Positions 1 to 8,059 of a DNA stretch of 59,401 nucleotides are shown in pieces. The stretch spans positions 1 to 59,401 of the forward strand of contig CACXPT010000036.1 in assembly GCA_902769585.1 (NCBI GenBank). Reading direction: 5' to 3'. The notes under the pieces were generated by a model that saw only the letters and a list, made by a program, of their open reading frames with translations, had not been told where the DNA came from and made no database searches. The position numbers and the translations under genes are program-made. Each line of letters begins with the position of its first letter. Position 1 is the stretch's first letter. Source of the stretch: an uncultured bacterium (GTDB lineage Bacteria; Verrucomicrobiota; Kiritimatiellia; RFP12; UBA1067).

Positions 1-548
1 CGGATGGTCGAACATCTCCGCCGTGTCCTTGATGACGTCGCGGCACACCTGGTAGTAGGGCTTCGTGGTCAGCATCCGCGAATACTCGCCCAGCCACGCA
101 TCGTGCGCGGCGGAGAAGTTGAGCTTCGGGATCGGCTCGAGGCCCAGCGTCTTCAGCCGACGCACCTCGCCGCGGATCCAGTCCGGCGAACGCGACCCCG
201 GCAGCGCCAGCTCGGGATGGCTGGGATAGACGGGGAACTCGCCGAGGTCGATGATGACCATGTTCATCTTCTTGGCGACCATGTCGTCCACCAGCAGGTT
301 CCACGCCTTGTCGCTGAACTTCACCCTGTCGTTGCAGAGCCGGCCGTGGGCGAGGGGGCCCTTGATGTCCGGCGGCAGGGACTCGCCCCACATGTTGAGC
401 CCCCAGTGCAGCAGCACCGAGCGGAGCCCCACATGTTGAGCCCCCAGTGCAGCAGCACCGAGCGGATCTCGTCGGGGGTCTTCGCAAACGCCGGAGCCGC
501 CGCAAACGCCGCCGCACCGGCCAGAAACGCTCTTCTTGTCAGTTTCAT
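1..548 (-). pseudogene. Tat-signal secreted protein, frameshifted, 3' end beyond left edge
   Basis: The gene starts at 548 (ATG preceded by GAGGAAAG) and opens with a twin-arginine signal, MKLTRRAFLAGAAAFAAAPAFA. About 40 residues in, a perfect 41-bp direct duplication (385-466) shifts the frame and leads to a stop after 75 codons. If one copy is removed the frame stays open to the window edge and reads as a secreted protein (..LLHWGLNMWGESLPPDIKG..) with pieces suggestive of a TIM-barrel hydrolase (NMVIIDLGEFPVYPSHPEL). I do not recognise the family with certainty; a carbohydrate-active role is inferred from the neighbours. The duplication is either a real inactivating mutation or an assembly error. 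Confidence 0.6.
385..466. repeat. Perfect 41-bp tandem duplication
   Basis: Bases 385-425 are repeated exactly as 426-466 (unit beginning GCCCCACATGTTGAGCC). The unit length is not a multiple of three, so it breaks the Tat-protein reading frame on the minus strand. Confidence 0.95.
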
Positions 549-562
549 AGAGACTTTCCTCG

Positions 563-808
563 TTACCGCACGATGATGTAGGTGCCAGACGGGACGGTCG
601 TGAGGACGATGTTGTCGACCAGCACCCGGCCGCGGTCATAGAGGTCCCATGGCTCGAGGCCCGCGACGCCGCATGCGGTGATGCAGAAGGACGAGATGCC
701 GCTCGTCGCGCCGACGCTGCTCCGCCGCGCCAGCCCGTCGAGTTGCGCCCGCAACAGCAGCGCCAGGCCCAGCGTCCGCGCGCATTTCACGTGCTTCACA
801 TGCTCCAT
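563..808 (-). pseudogene. Short ORF, probable C-terminal remnant of a secreted protein
   Basis: This 81-codon ORF ends in a hydrophobic beta-like tail (..GRVLVDNIVLTTVPSGTYIIVR). That resembles the last strands of the large repeat-rich surface proteins common in this kind of genome rather than a complete protein. AGGAAC lies upstream of its ATG. It lies just downstream of the Rpn gene on the same strand. The first 20 residues do not look like a signal peptide. It may be a decayed fragment or a chance ORF. Confidence 0.3.
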
Positions 809-868
809 GTCATTTCGTTCCTGTTTCCTCTCCGTAGATCGGTAAACTATCTACCATGAACACTTTCC

Positions 869-1747
869 TCAGGCCATCGACGCCTGAAGTTTCTTGACCT
901 GCGCGAGCGACAGACCGGAATACCTTGCAATGTCCTTCAACGCAAGGACGCCGTCCTTCAGCATCCGCTTCGCCGTCGCGAACATGGTCTCGCGCTTGCC
1001 GCGAGCTTCGCCAAGCGCCTCGCGACGCTCCGCTATTCTTTCTACTGCTTCGCACATAGTGAGCCTCCCTTCTTCTGAATTCTTGAATTGACTAACTTGC
1101 CTCTTTAGAATGTCGAAATGCATCTCCGCTGCGTTACGACACAGGAAATCATGCATCAACTTGCCAATATCGGATTCACTGCGCGTTGCACCGTTCACGT
1201 AAATGATGTGTGTGCCGTCGTAAAGCCGTTTACCACTACGTTCTTCCATTCGCAGATACGAGTATGCATCCTGCCCTTCCCCCATCACGTCGTTCTCGGT
1301 GATGAAGATGACGTAGGTATCGCGCAGCTTGTCAACATCCTCGCCCGACTTGAGCGCATTCGCGTCCATCAGCGCGGAATTGTACCTCGCCCGCCTCGGC
1401 TCCGCGCCGTCGTTCGCGCGCTGAATCTCGATGTCGTATTCCCTGCCTTCGGAATCCCTTGCGAACACGTCAAAACGCACGCCGCGCCCCTGAAGGTTCT
1501 TTATCGGGTATTCGGTCTGAGACTTGACCACCTTCAGGTCCTTCTTGCCGAGGATGATCCGCAGTATCAACTCGATGCACTCCGGCGCATTCTCAAGGCA
1601 CTTCGACATGAAGTCGTCGTCCATGAGCCGGAAACGCGCGATCTCCGCGAGATACTCCGGCCTCATGACGGATGCGGAACGCCCCGCCGCCTTGTGGGCG
1701 ATGGCCTTGCCCGCTTTCCGCCTTCTGCTCTGCATACTCGTCGTCAT
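869..1747 (-). CDS. Rpn family recombination-promoting nuclease / PD-(D/E)XK putative transposase
   Basis: This 292-aa protein belongs to the PD-(D/E)XK nuclease-family transposase group (PF12784-type, Rpn/YhgA-like), DNA endonucleases linked to RecA-independent recombination. The N-terminal DDDFMSKCLENAPECIELIL, the nuclease core GVRFDVFARDSEGREYDIEIQR (D...ExQ variant of D...ExK) and YVIFITENDVMG are typical. The C-terminal helix (VLALKDIARYSGLSLAQVKKL) resembles a small HTH. The start at 1747 is chosen over the upstream ATG at 1855 because GGAG lies about 10 bp upstream of it and the extra N-terminus looks untranslated. A TGGTATCAT promoter lies about 60 bp upstream. The name transposase does not imply mobility here. 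Confidence 0.85.
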   Translation of the reverse strand: MTTSMQSRRRKAGKAIAHKAAGRSASVMRPEYLAEIARFRLMDDDFMSKCLENAPECIELILRIILGKKDLKVVKSQTEYPIKNLQGRGVRFDVFARDSEGREYDIEIQRANDGAEPRRARYNSALMDANALKSGEDVDKLRDTYVIFITENDVMGEGQDAYSYLRMEERSGKRLYDGTHIIYVNGATRSESDIGKLMHDFLCRNAAEMHFDILKRQVSQFKNSEEGRLTMCEAVERIAERREALGEARGKRETMFATAKRMLKDGVLALKDIARYSGLSLAQVKKLQASMA

Positions 1748-1805
1748 GTCGCTTCGCTCCGCTTTCGTTCGAAGGGGACAATGCCTCCTTCCAGAAAACC
1801 CGCTT

Positions 1806-1814
1806 ATGATACCA
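1806..1814 (-). promoter_or_regulatory. Extended -10 promoter of the Rpn gene
   Basis: Reads TGGTATCAT on the minus strand, giving a leader of roughly 50 nt with an RBS before the start at 1747. It matches the extended -10 pattern seen before many other genes in the window. Confidence 0.5.
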
Positions 1815-1856
1815 CATCCCACCGCCGGTTTCAAGACGCGTGCGCGGCGTGTCATA

Positions 1857-1909
1857 CCATATTTCCGTCTTTATCTCAACCGTGAACACAGATAAAGACG
1901 AAAATATGG
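1857..1909. repeat. Long inverted repeat, 20-bp arms with one mismatch
   Basis: Arms at 1857-1876 and 1890-1909 (core CGTCTTTATCT / AGATAAAGACG) surround a 13-nt loop. It lies downstream of the HzsA-related gene and upstream of the Rpn gene. No run of U follows on either strand, so a classical terminator is not obvious. It could be a rho-independent terminator variant, a processing site or a small mobile hairpin. Confidence 0.7.
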
Positions 1910-1928
1910 CGACAAATCCTCCCTGCAA

Positions 1929-1967
1929 CGTCCATGGGGTCACGACATCCATGGGCCCCCATGGACG
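1929..1967. repeat. Second inverted repeat, 11-bp arms
   Basis: CGTCCATGGGG (1929-1939) and CCCCATGGACG (1957-1967) are exact inverted repeats with an internal CCATGGG copy, forming a strong GC hairpin directly after the HzsA-related stop codon. It may end that transcript. Confidence 0.6.
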
Positions 1968-1985
1968 GACCGAACGCAACATGAA

Positions 1986-4684
1986 TTACTCATCGTACAC
2001 TTTCCGTCCGGCGCGGATTGCCTCATAGACGCGACGCTCCTCGGCTTGGCGGCGCTCGCTGCGCGCGTCGCGCTCTTGATCCTTCGCACACGGAACGAAA
2101 CCTTCCTCCACGTCGCCGCGCGGCGTCGCCTTCAACCGCTCCGCACCCCTCTTTATTATCGCCAACGCCTCCTGGAATTTTTCACCTTTCACCTTTCCCC
2201 CTTCACCTTTCACCCCGTCAAGGATTCGGCTCAGCTCCGGCCTGTCAAAGTTCAGCTGCTCGCGTTGGCGTTTTCCATGGGAGTTCTCGACCTTCACCCC
2301 GCACTGCTTCTCGAGCTGCGCCTGCTCGGCGAAGGAGAGCGGCATGCGTCCGCCGGGATTGTCGGGATACGCGCACTCGTAGCGGGGGTAGTAGACCGCG
2401 TTGATGTCCATCCACGTGATCACGCGGTCGCGTTCCTCGTCCGACAGCTTCGCGCGGCCGTGTCCGTAGAGCGTGCGCGTGAGCTTCGACGCGTGCGAGC
2501 CCCACGAATAGGCCGGCTGGATCTCCGCCGGGCCGCCGCCGATGCATTTGATCGCGCCGGTCGCCCAGAGATCCACGTAGCTCGTGCAGAAGAACGCGCC
2601 GCGGTCGCCGCTCAAATTCAGCTTCTTCCCCGCCTTCTTGCCGTAGTCGTGGCATGAGACGCAATGCTTCGTGAGGACGGGCTGCACCTCCTTCTGGAAG
2701 CTGAAGAGGCGCGCCGGGCCGTACCAGCCGTTCATCTTCGACGGCGCGCGCCGCATGGCGAGCGGACGTTCCGCCACCGGCGCGGCCTCGCCCACGCGCT
2801 TCTCGTGGCAGCCGACGCACCCATACGTCTCGCCCGGCTGCACGAACGCGCCGCTGCGCATCGACTGCACCATCTTCCCCTTCTCGTCGAGCGCCTGGAA
2901 ATAGACGAACGTGTTGCCCGGCACCTCAAAGTACGCGCTGCCGTCCGCCTCGACGGGCACCGTGCCGAGGATGCGCTTGTTCTCGAACGAGTGCCAGTTC
3001 ATCGCGGCCGCCTCCTCGCCGTGCCCGAACCAGCCGCGCGGCCCCGTCCAGTTCCGCTTCGGCGGCGACTCGACGACGCGCAGCGCCTTCATCGTCCCCG
3101 GCTTGACGCCCTGCATGTGCGTGCCGATGTAGACGTTCTGCAGGTAGAACCTTCCGGGCGCGTTCGGCGCGTCGAAGTTCCGCTGCTGGCTCTGCACAAC
3201 GGGCTTCTTCGTGGGACGCAGGATGACGGGCGACCAGATGCCGGGCGCGTCCGTGTAGATCTCCGTCTCGTTGCCGTCGAGGTCCAGGTAGACGAGCGAC
3301 ATCTCGCCGTTCGCGCGGCCGGTCTGGCGCACGGCGAGAAAATGTGATTCGTCGATCGGAAACGGGTCGGCATATTTGCAGACGAGCGATTTCGAGGAAT
3401 CGAAGTCCTCCTTTCCCCCCGCGTGGATGCGTTCGCGGTAGGATGCTGGCCACGTGCGCAGCACGGGCTCCTGTCCGTCCACGCCGAGCGAACGGTCGAT
3501 CAGCCCCAGCGCGCCCCACGGACGGTCGTGGCAGCTCCCGAGGATGGCGATCGCCTTCGAGGAGTCGCCGCCCACGGCACGCGCGTTGATCACGCCGCCG
3601 GGGCTCGTCGTGTTGTTGCCCCACCAGACAGCGTGGCGCGTGCCGTCGGGGTTGCACGTCCAGAGTCCCTGCGCGTCGCCGAAGTCGCGGTCCACGTACT
3701 CCCAGCGGTCGTAGAGGACGCGTCCGTCGGGCAGGATGGAGGAGTGTCCTTCGAAGAGGGTTGAGACGCCGATCTGGTGGATGTTCGCGCCGTCCGCCTC
3801 CATGCGGTAGAGGTTGCACATGATGTGACGGTTGCACATGCAGTACTTCGGATCGCGCGTGGACGAGAACACGATGTCGCCGTCAGGCAGGAAGACGGGG
3901 TCGATGTCGCTCACGCCTTTCGCGCGCGTGAGCTGGCGGAGGCCCGTGCCGTCCGCGTTCACGACATAGATATGGTAGTCGTCGGTGCGCCCGTCGCGCA
4001 TGGAGAACACGATGCGCCTTCCGTCCCAGTCCACCTCCGGGTCGCGGATGGTGCGTCCCTCCTTCTCCGGCACGATCACGCGCGTCGCGCCCGTCGCGGG
4101 GTTCCACGCCTTGAGCGCGCCCTGCGTGTCGTAGCTCCGCTCGTTGATCTCGCCGCACTGGAAGAGCGTCGCCGTGTTGTGGTGGTCGGCCCTGAACGCG
4201 GCGTGCGTCACGTACACGACCTCCGGCACGGATGCGAGCGCCGCCTTCGCGGCGGCCTTCGCCACAAGCACGCCCTCGCATGTCACGTCGTCCACGGTCA
4301 CGTGTCCCCAACTGCCGGTCGCGCCGTCGACCACGCGGAAGTAGACGTCCTTCCCGACAGCCTGCGGCACGTTCCACGTGACGACGCGCATCCGCTCGCC
4401 GTTCTCGCCGACAGCCGAGACGATCGCCTTGCCCGTCGCGCGGTCCACCAGCTCGAATTGTCCTTGTTTTCGAGCGTCGAAAGGAACCACGTGCCGCCCT
4501 TCGTGTACGGCTTGCCCGTGTTGTGCTCCTTCGCGAGATCCGTCACAGGCCGCGCGAACGCGCCCTGCGTCACCTTCCATCCCTGCAGATCGCCCGTCTC
4601 GAAGTCATAGACGATCCGCTCCGCCATGGCGGGGAGAGTCATCGCGAGCGCCGCGCAACCGGCAAACTTCAGTTTTTGTTTCAT
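1986..4684 (-). pseudogene. HzsA-related secreted protein with two CxxCH motifs, frameshifted
   Basis: The gene opens at 4684 with a signal peptide (MKQKLKFAGCAALAMTLPAMA) and AAGGAG upstream. An N-terminal beta-sandwich (YDFETGDLQGWKVTQGAF..) is followed by a TolB-like propeller with PD40-type repeats (IVFSMRDGRTDDYHIYVVNA, DIVFSSTRDP). The C-terminal part carries two haem-c motifs, CVGCHEK (near 2804-2821) and CVSCHDY (near 2647-2664). This architecture matches proteins related to the hydrazine synthase alpha subunit. A one-base deletion between about 4455 and 4470 separates the first 48 or so codons from the remaining ~840; restoring one base joins LENKD to FELVDRATG. Hydrazine synthesis is not implied: no other hydrazine genes are present. 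It could act as an extracytoplasmic electron carrier or oxidase. Confidence 0.75.
2179..2216. repeat. Heptanucleotide tandem repeat inside HzsA-related gene
   Basis: Imperfect repeats of TGAAAGG/TGAAGGG (minus strand) encode a Gly-Lys-rich linker (VKGEGGKVKGEKF) near the C-terminus without breaking the frame. The same heptamer recurs in the LacZ-type gene at 14921-14999. Confidence 0.75.
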
Positions 4685-4744
4685 AAGAAAATTCCCTTAT
4701 CTCCTTGAAGTCTAGATCAACCACGTAACCCCGCCTACGGCGTC

Positions 4745-5743
4745 TCACTGCGCGTCTGGCGCAACACCGAAGTCCCGCGTCTTCCAGCCGGGATAGATGC
4801 AGTCTCGCCAGACGATCCGCCCGGGGCCTTCCTCCAGCTTCATGTGCGGCGCACACTTGACGAAACTGCCCCCGAGAATCAGCGCGCTCGCCTTTTCCGT
4901 CGATGTCTTGACCGCCGTCAACCCGTCCAGTCCGCTCATCTTCATGTTGTTGTAGTACGAACAGCCGAACAGGCGCATGTCCTTTCCGCCGATCAAGTAG
5001 CCGATCTTCGCCGTGTCGGCGTAGCAGTCGCGCAGGATGTGCCCGCCGCCGTCAATGCGGAACGCGATGGTCCGCTCCAGCGTCTCCGCCGGGACCGCCT
5101 CCGGCATGTACGCGTGCAGGCTGGCGTTCCACACGTGACAACGCGTGAGCCGGTTCGCGCCCCAGTCGACGTGTATGCCGGTCGTGTAGTCGATGGCAAC
5201 GACATCCGTGAAATGGTTGTCGCTCGCGTCCACGCGCAGCGCGGTGTTGCCGTCCAGCCCGGGCATCCGCGTCCGAAACGTGAGGCCCGTCCCGAAAACC
5301 TCGTTGCCCTTGCGCAGGAGCATCCCGTATTCGCGTCCGTTGTAGAACGCCACGTCCCGCAGCGTGAAGTGCCAGCAGTTCGTCAGCAGCAGGCACGACG
5401 CCCGTCCCGCGCCGTCCAGCACCCCGCCCGTGATGAACCTGTTGTCGCGCCGCCACAGGTCTTCGAGCTCGCGTTTCCATTTCCCGTCCCACACGACGAG
5501 AAACTCCATGTCGGCCGCCGCGCGAAGCACTGCACGCGGATGCAGCGCCAGCGAGACCCAGTTAGTGACGACCAGCGGACACTCCAGCTCATACACGCCG
5601 GGCGGGATGTCAGCGACGCCCGTCCCGCCTGGCGCGGCAGCGGCATCAACAAGGGCCTGAAGGCGCGCGGCGCCGTCGGAATCCGCCGCCGCACCGACCA
5701 TCGCCGCAAGAGCGATGGCCAGAACCGCACACTTACTTTTCAT
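4745..5743 (-). CDS. Secreted right-handed beta-helix protein (pectate-lyase-like)
   Basis: This 332-aa protein has a signal peptide (MKSKCAVLAIALAAMVGAAA). Its opening (ARLQALVDAAAAPGGTGVADIPPGVYEL) is the usual entry coil of pectin-lyase-fold proteins. Successive short strands follow with turn residues (NHFTDVVAIDYTTGIHVDW, HILRDCYADTAKIGYLIGG). The fold is found in polysaccharide lyases and GH28 or GH110-like hydrolases; the catalytic class cannot be fixed from the sequence alone. AGAAGGAGACGAG lies immediately before the ATG. It is followed on the same strand by the HzsA-related gene after about 60 bp, so the two may be co-transcribed. Likely substrate: a plant or host glycan. Confidence 0.75.
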   Translation of the reverse strand: MKSKCAVLAIALAAMVGAAADSDGAARLQALVDAAAAPGGTGVADIPPGVYELECPLVVTNWVSLALHPRAVLRAAADMEFLVVWDGKWKRELEDLWRRDNRFITGGVLDGAGRASCLLLTNCWHFTLRDVAFYNGREYGMLLRKGNEVFGTGLTFRTRMPGLDGNTALRVDASDNHFTDVVAIDYTTGIHVDWGANRLTRCHVWNASLHAYMPEAVPAETLERTIAFRIDGGGHILRDCYADTAKIGYLIGGKDMRLFGCSYYNNMKMSGLDGLTAVKTSTEKASALILGGSFVKCAPHMKLEEGPGRIVWRDCIYPGWKTRDFGVAPDAQ

Positions 5744-5833
5744 CTCGTCTCCTTCTGACGGAAGAATTGAAAGGCTGGATCACAAAGGGCAGGCCATGAC
5801 GGAAGCCGTTGCCCGTATTCGGATTTGTCTTGG

Positions 5834-6280
5834 TCAACATGGCAAGAATTGGAGAAGTGCGGTGCAGCCGGCGATGATGTCGGCGTAGGTTTCGTCGAAG
5901 TTGCCGGTGTACCAAGGGTCGGCCACGTCGCGGTTGACGCCCGCGAAATCAAGGAGCCGGCGCACCTTCGGGAGGTCGGCGGGATAGACGAGCCGACGCA
6001 GGTCGGCCATGTTGTAGGCGTCCATGCCGATGATTAGATCGTATTCCGCCGCCTTCGCGGCGTCGAGAAGCCACGCACGGCGCGGCGAATACGGAATGCC
6101 GTGCCGTTCCAGCTCGCGCCGCGTACCACGGTGGATGTCGCTGCCGATCTCGTCCGTGTGGAGCGCGGCGGACTCAACCTCCACGTCATCCCGCCCCGCC
6201 TTGCGCAGCAGGTCCTTCATCACGAACTCTGCCATCGGACTGCGGCAGATGTTCCCGTGGCACACAAAGAGAAGCTTCAT
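5834..6280 (-). CDS. Low-molecular-weight protein tyrosine phosphatase
   Basis: This 148-aa protein starts with the family P-loop LLFVCHGNICRSPMAE (C-x5-R, catalytic Cys and Arg) and has the general-acid Asp in VADPWYTG near the C-terminus. The length is normal for the family. The start at 6280 is preferred because GAGGTGAA precedes it and the P-loop must sit at the N-terminus. The ATG overlaps the stop of a 42-codon chimeric ORF (ATGA), suggesting translational coupling. The family dephosphorylates phosphotyrosine in regulation of capsule or stress proteins; no partner kinase is visible nearby. Arsenate reductases share the fold, but the DPW motif favours a phosphatase. Confidence 0.9.
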   Translation of the reverse strand: MKLLFVCHGNICRSPMAEFVMKDLLRKAGRDDVEVESAALHTDEIGSDIHRGTRRELERHGIPYSPRRAWLLDAAKAAEYDLIIGMDAYNMADLRRLVYPADLPKVRRLLDFAGVNRDVADPWYTGNFDETYADIIAGCTALLQFLPC

Positions 6281-6405
6281 TTCACCTCTACTATAATGCT
6301 GCGGACGGAGTTGACGCCTACGCCGAAGCGGCGCGCGCCGGCCTGCTTCAGCGTCCCCAGGCCGAACACGACCCTGACGGGATTCCTGTATGTGAAACCG
6401 TTCAT
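6277..6405 (-). pseudogene. 42-codon chimeric remnant (Fe-alcohol dehydrogenase start fused to another tail)
   Basis: The ORF begins MNGFTYRNPVRVVFGLGT, which matches the N-terminus of butanol-type iron-containing alcohol dehydrogenases. It then continues QAGARRFGVGVNSVRSIIVE, which does not belong to that family and instead resembles the closing strand and helix of a TIM-barrel aldolase such as DeoC. A good RBS (GAGGACAAAGACA) precedes it and its stop overlaps the phosphatase start. It looks like the scar of a deletion that fused two genes; it may persist because it carries the downstream ribosome binding site. Confidence 0.45.
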
Positions 6406-6416
6406 TGTCTTTGTCC

Positions 6417-7862
6417 TCAAATCCCAAGCAAATCGGCAGCGGAGACTATGGCGTCGAAGTAGCCGTTTCCGCGCACGACGGGGGCAAGCTCGCCTTCATA
6501 TACCAACGCCGTCCGAATGGACATCCCTTGCGGATGGCGAAGACGTGCGACCTTCTTCGCCACTTCATCTTCGATCGACTCCCCGATATGGTGCTTCCGC
6601 TTGACTTCCACGACGTATGCCGACTTGCGCGTCTGGACAAGCAAGTCGATCTGCAGCCCCTTCCCATCGCCTTTTCCTTGCCCTTTCGCTGCGCGCTTTT
6701 CATAAGGTACGGCGGAAAGGACTGGGATACCCTCAAGGTGAAGCGGCTTCACCAGCTCCCTGAAGTTGTTGACGACAAGATTCTCGAACTGCAGTCCGAG
6801 GATCGAATCCCACCCCGGCAACGATTCAAGCGTGTCAAACAGGTAGGTGCCTGAAAGAATCTCCGTCTCATGCGGCAACACGTACTTCAGGTAGAATCGG
6901 GTGTAGTTGTCCGAAAGGCGGTATTTCACTGTCCGCGCCTTCTTGCCCGTCTCCGGATTGTATCCCTCGTCCTTGGTGACAAACCCCGCATCGACAAGGA
7001 TTTCAAGCGTTTCCGAAAGGGATCCGCCACGCTCCACATCCAATGCCTCGGCGACCTCGATGCACGTGCGCGGTCCGTCGATCAACGTACGCAGAATCTT
7101 CTGTTTCAGCACGGATTCCTCGCCGAACACCTGACTGAATATCGCCTTGAAGTCGCCGAACAGGACACCGTCCCGCTCGAAGCACATCCGCTTGATGTTC
7201 TCGTTGGCGCTCAACCCTGGATTCACTTCCTCGAGATAGCGGGGAATGCCGCCCGTCACGGACAGAACGTCGATGATCTCGGACGGAGACAGCCTCTCCG
7301 CCACATCGCCCCAAAACGCCTTGCACTGCGAAAGAGGCAGTTCACGGACGACAAGATCGCGCGAGAAGCGTCCGGCAAAGCCCGTATTCTCAAGGATGTT
7401 CTTCTTGATCCACGTCGAGACCGATCCGCAAATGACGACAACCAAGCGATCATGGTGCTTCAGCATCATATCCCACGCACTCTTGAGCCTTGCCGGGAAA
7501 TCGGGATCGTAACGCCCCATCCATGACACCTCGTCAAGCAAAACGACCGTCCAGTCGTCCCACGCAATCGCCTTGTCAAGGCGCATGAACGCCTCGAACC
7601 ACGATGAGACCTTTGTCCCGTCAACGCCTGTCTGGGCAGCCAATTTCTCGATGAAGTTGTCCAGTTGAACCTGATTCGTCATCCCCTCGCGCGGCAAGAG
7701 CCCGTCAATCTCCACCAATCGACAACGATTGCGCCTCGCAAACTCTTCTATCAGCGTTGACTTGCCAATACGCCGACGCCCACGACAGGCAACCAATGAC
7801 GGAGTGCGCTTGTCCAACAACAAGCGCAACGATTCCAGTTCTTTCTCACGCCCAACGAACAT
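6417..7862 (-). CDS. AAA+ ATPase with C-terminal DUF234-type domain
   Basis: This 481-aa protein belongs to the archaeal-type ATPase group (PF01637) with a C-terminal DUF234-like nuclease-fold domain. Residues 1-5 (MFVGREKELE) are the family opening. The Walker A is GRRRIGKST (28-36) and the Walker B with sensor is VVLLDEVSWMG (about 107-117). A winged-helix region (LIDGPRTCIEVAEALDVERGGSLSETLEIL) precedes the C-terminal module, where DLLVQTRKSAYVVEVKRK gives the D...ExK core of a PD-(D/E)XK nuclease fold. The function of the family is unproven, possibly DNA-linked defence or toxin-like activity. An inverted repeat overlaps its promoter, suggesting repression. Confidence 0.85.
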   Translation of the reverse strand: MFVGREKELESLRLLLDKRTPSLVACRGRRRIGKSTLIEEFARRNRCRLVEIDGLLPREGMTNQVQLDNFIEKLAAQTGVDGTKVSSWFEAFMRLDKAIAWDDWTVVLLDEVSWMGRYDPDFPARLKSAWDMMLKHHDRLVVVICGSVSTWIKKNILENTGFAGRFSRDLVVRELPLSQCKAFWGDVAERLSPSEIIDVLSVTGGIPRYLEEVNPGLSANENIKRMCFERDGVLFGDFKAIFSQVFGEESVLKQKILRTLIDGPRTCIEVAEALDVERGGSLSETLEILVDAGFVTKDEGYNPETGKKARTVKYRLSDNYTRFYLKYVLPHETEILSGTYLFDTLESLPGWDSILGLQFENLVVNNFRELVKPLHLEGIPVLSAVPYEKRAAKGQGKGDGKGLQIDLLVQTRKSAYVVEVKRKHHIGESIEDEVAKKVARLRHPQGMSIRTALVYEGELAPVVRGNGYFDAIVSAADLLGI

Positions 7863-7876
7863 TTCACGCCTCTTCT

Positions 7877-7911
7877 AAAAAGATGAAACAAGTGTATTTT
7901 ATCATCTTTTT
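7877..7911. promoter_or_regulatory. Promoter with operator-like inverted repeat upstream of the DUF234 ATPase
   Basis: On the minus strand TGATAAAAT (7896-7904) is a good extended -10. Exact 10-bp arms AAAAAGATGA (7877-7886) and TCATCTTTTT (7902-7911) flank and partly overlap it, as a repressor site would. The leader to the ATG at 7862 is about 27 nt and includes AGAGGCG. Confidence 0.45.
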
Positions 7912-7928
7912 ACTCACTACACAACGCC

Positions 7929-7967
7929 GTCGGCACAAAATCTTAAAAACACGATTTTTGTGCCGAC
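7929..7967. repeat. Inverted repeat, 14-bp arms
   Basis: GTCGGCACAAAATC (7929-7942) and its complement with one extra T (7953-7967) form a hairpin with a 10-nt loop. It directly follows a truncated signal-peptide ORF. No T-tract follows, so it may be the end of a small mobile element or a deletion scar. Confidence 0.6.
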
Positions 7968-8035
7968 ACAATTCCCGGGGCCGACCACGCGCCTGCGCAG
8001 AGCGCAAGCGCCGCCGCCATCAATGCCTTATTCAT
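7943..8035 (-). pseudogene. Truncated gene: signal peptide only (30 codons)
   Basis: AAAGGAGCAAAG precedes ATG, and the ORF encodes a standard Sec signal peptide (MNKALMAAALALCAGAWSA) followed by only eleven residues before TAA inside the inverted repeat. It sits 24 bp after the GH39-like gene on the same strand. The body of a secreted protein was apparently lost. Confidence 0.55.
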
Positions 8036-8059
8036 CTTTGCTCCTTTCGGTTATGTAGA

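Noticed and set aside
869-1747. Rpn gene as an active transposon
   Set aside because: No terminal inverted repeats or target duplications flank it; the hairpins nearby do not bracket the gene.
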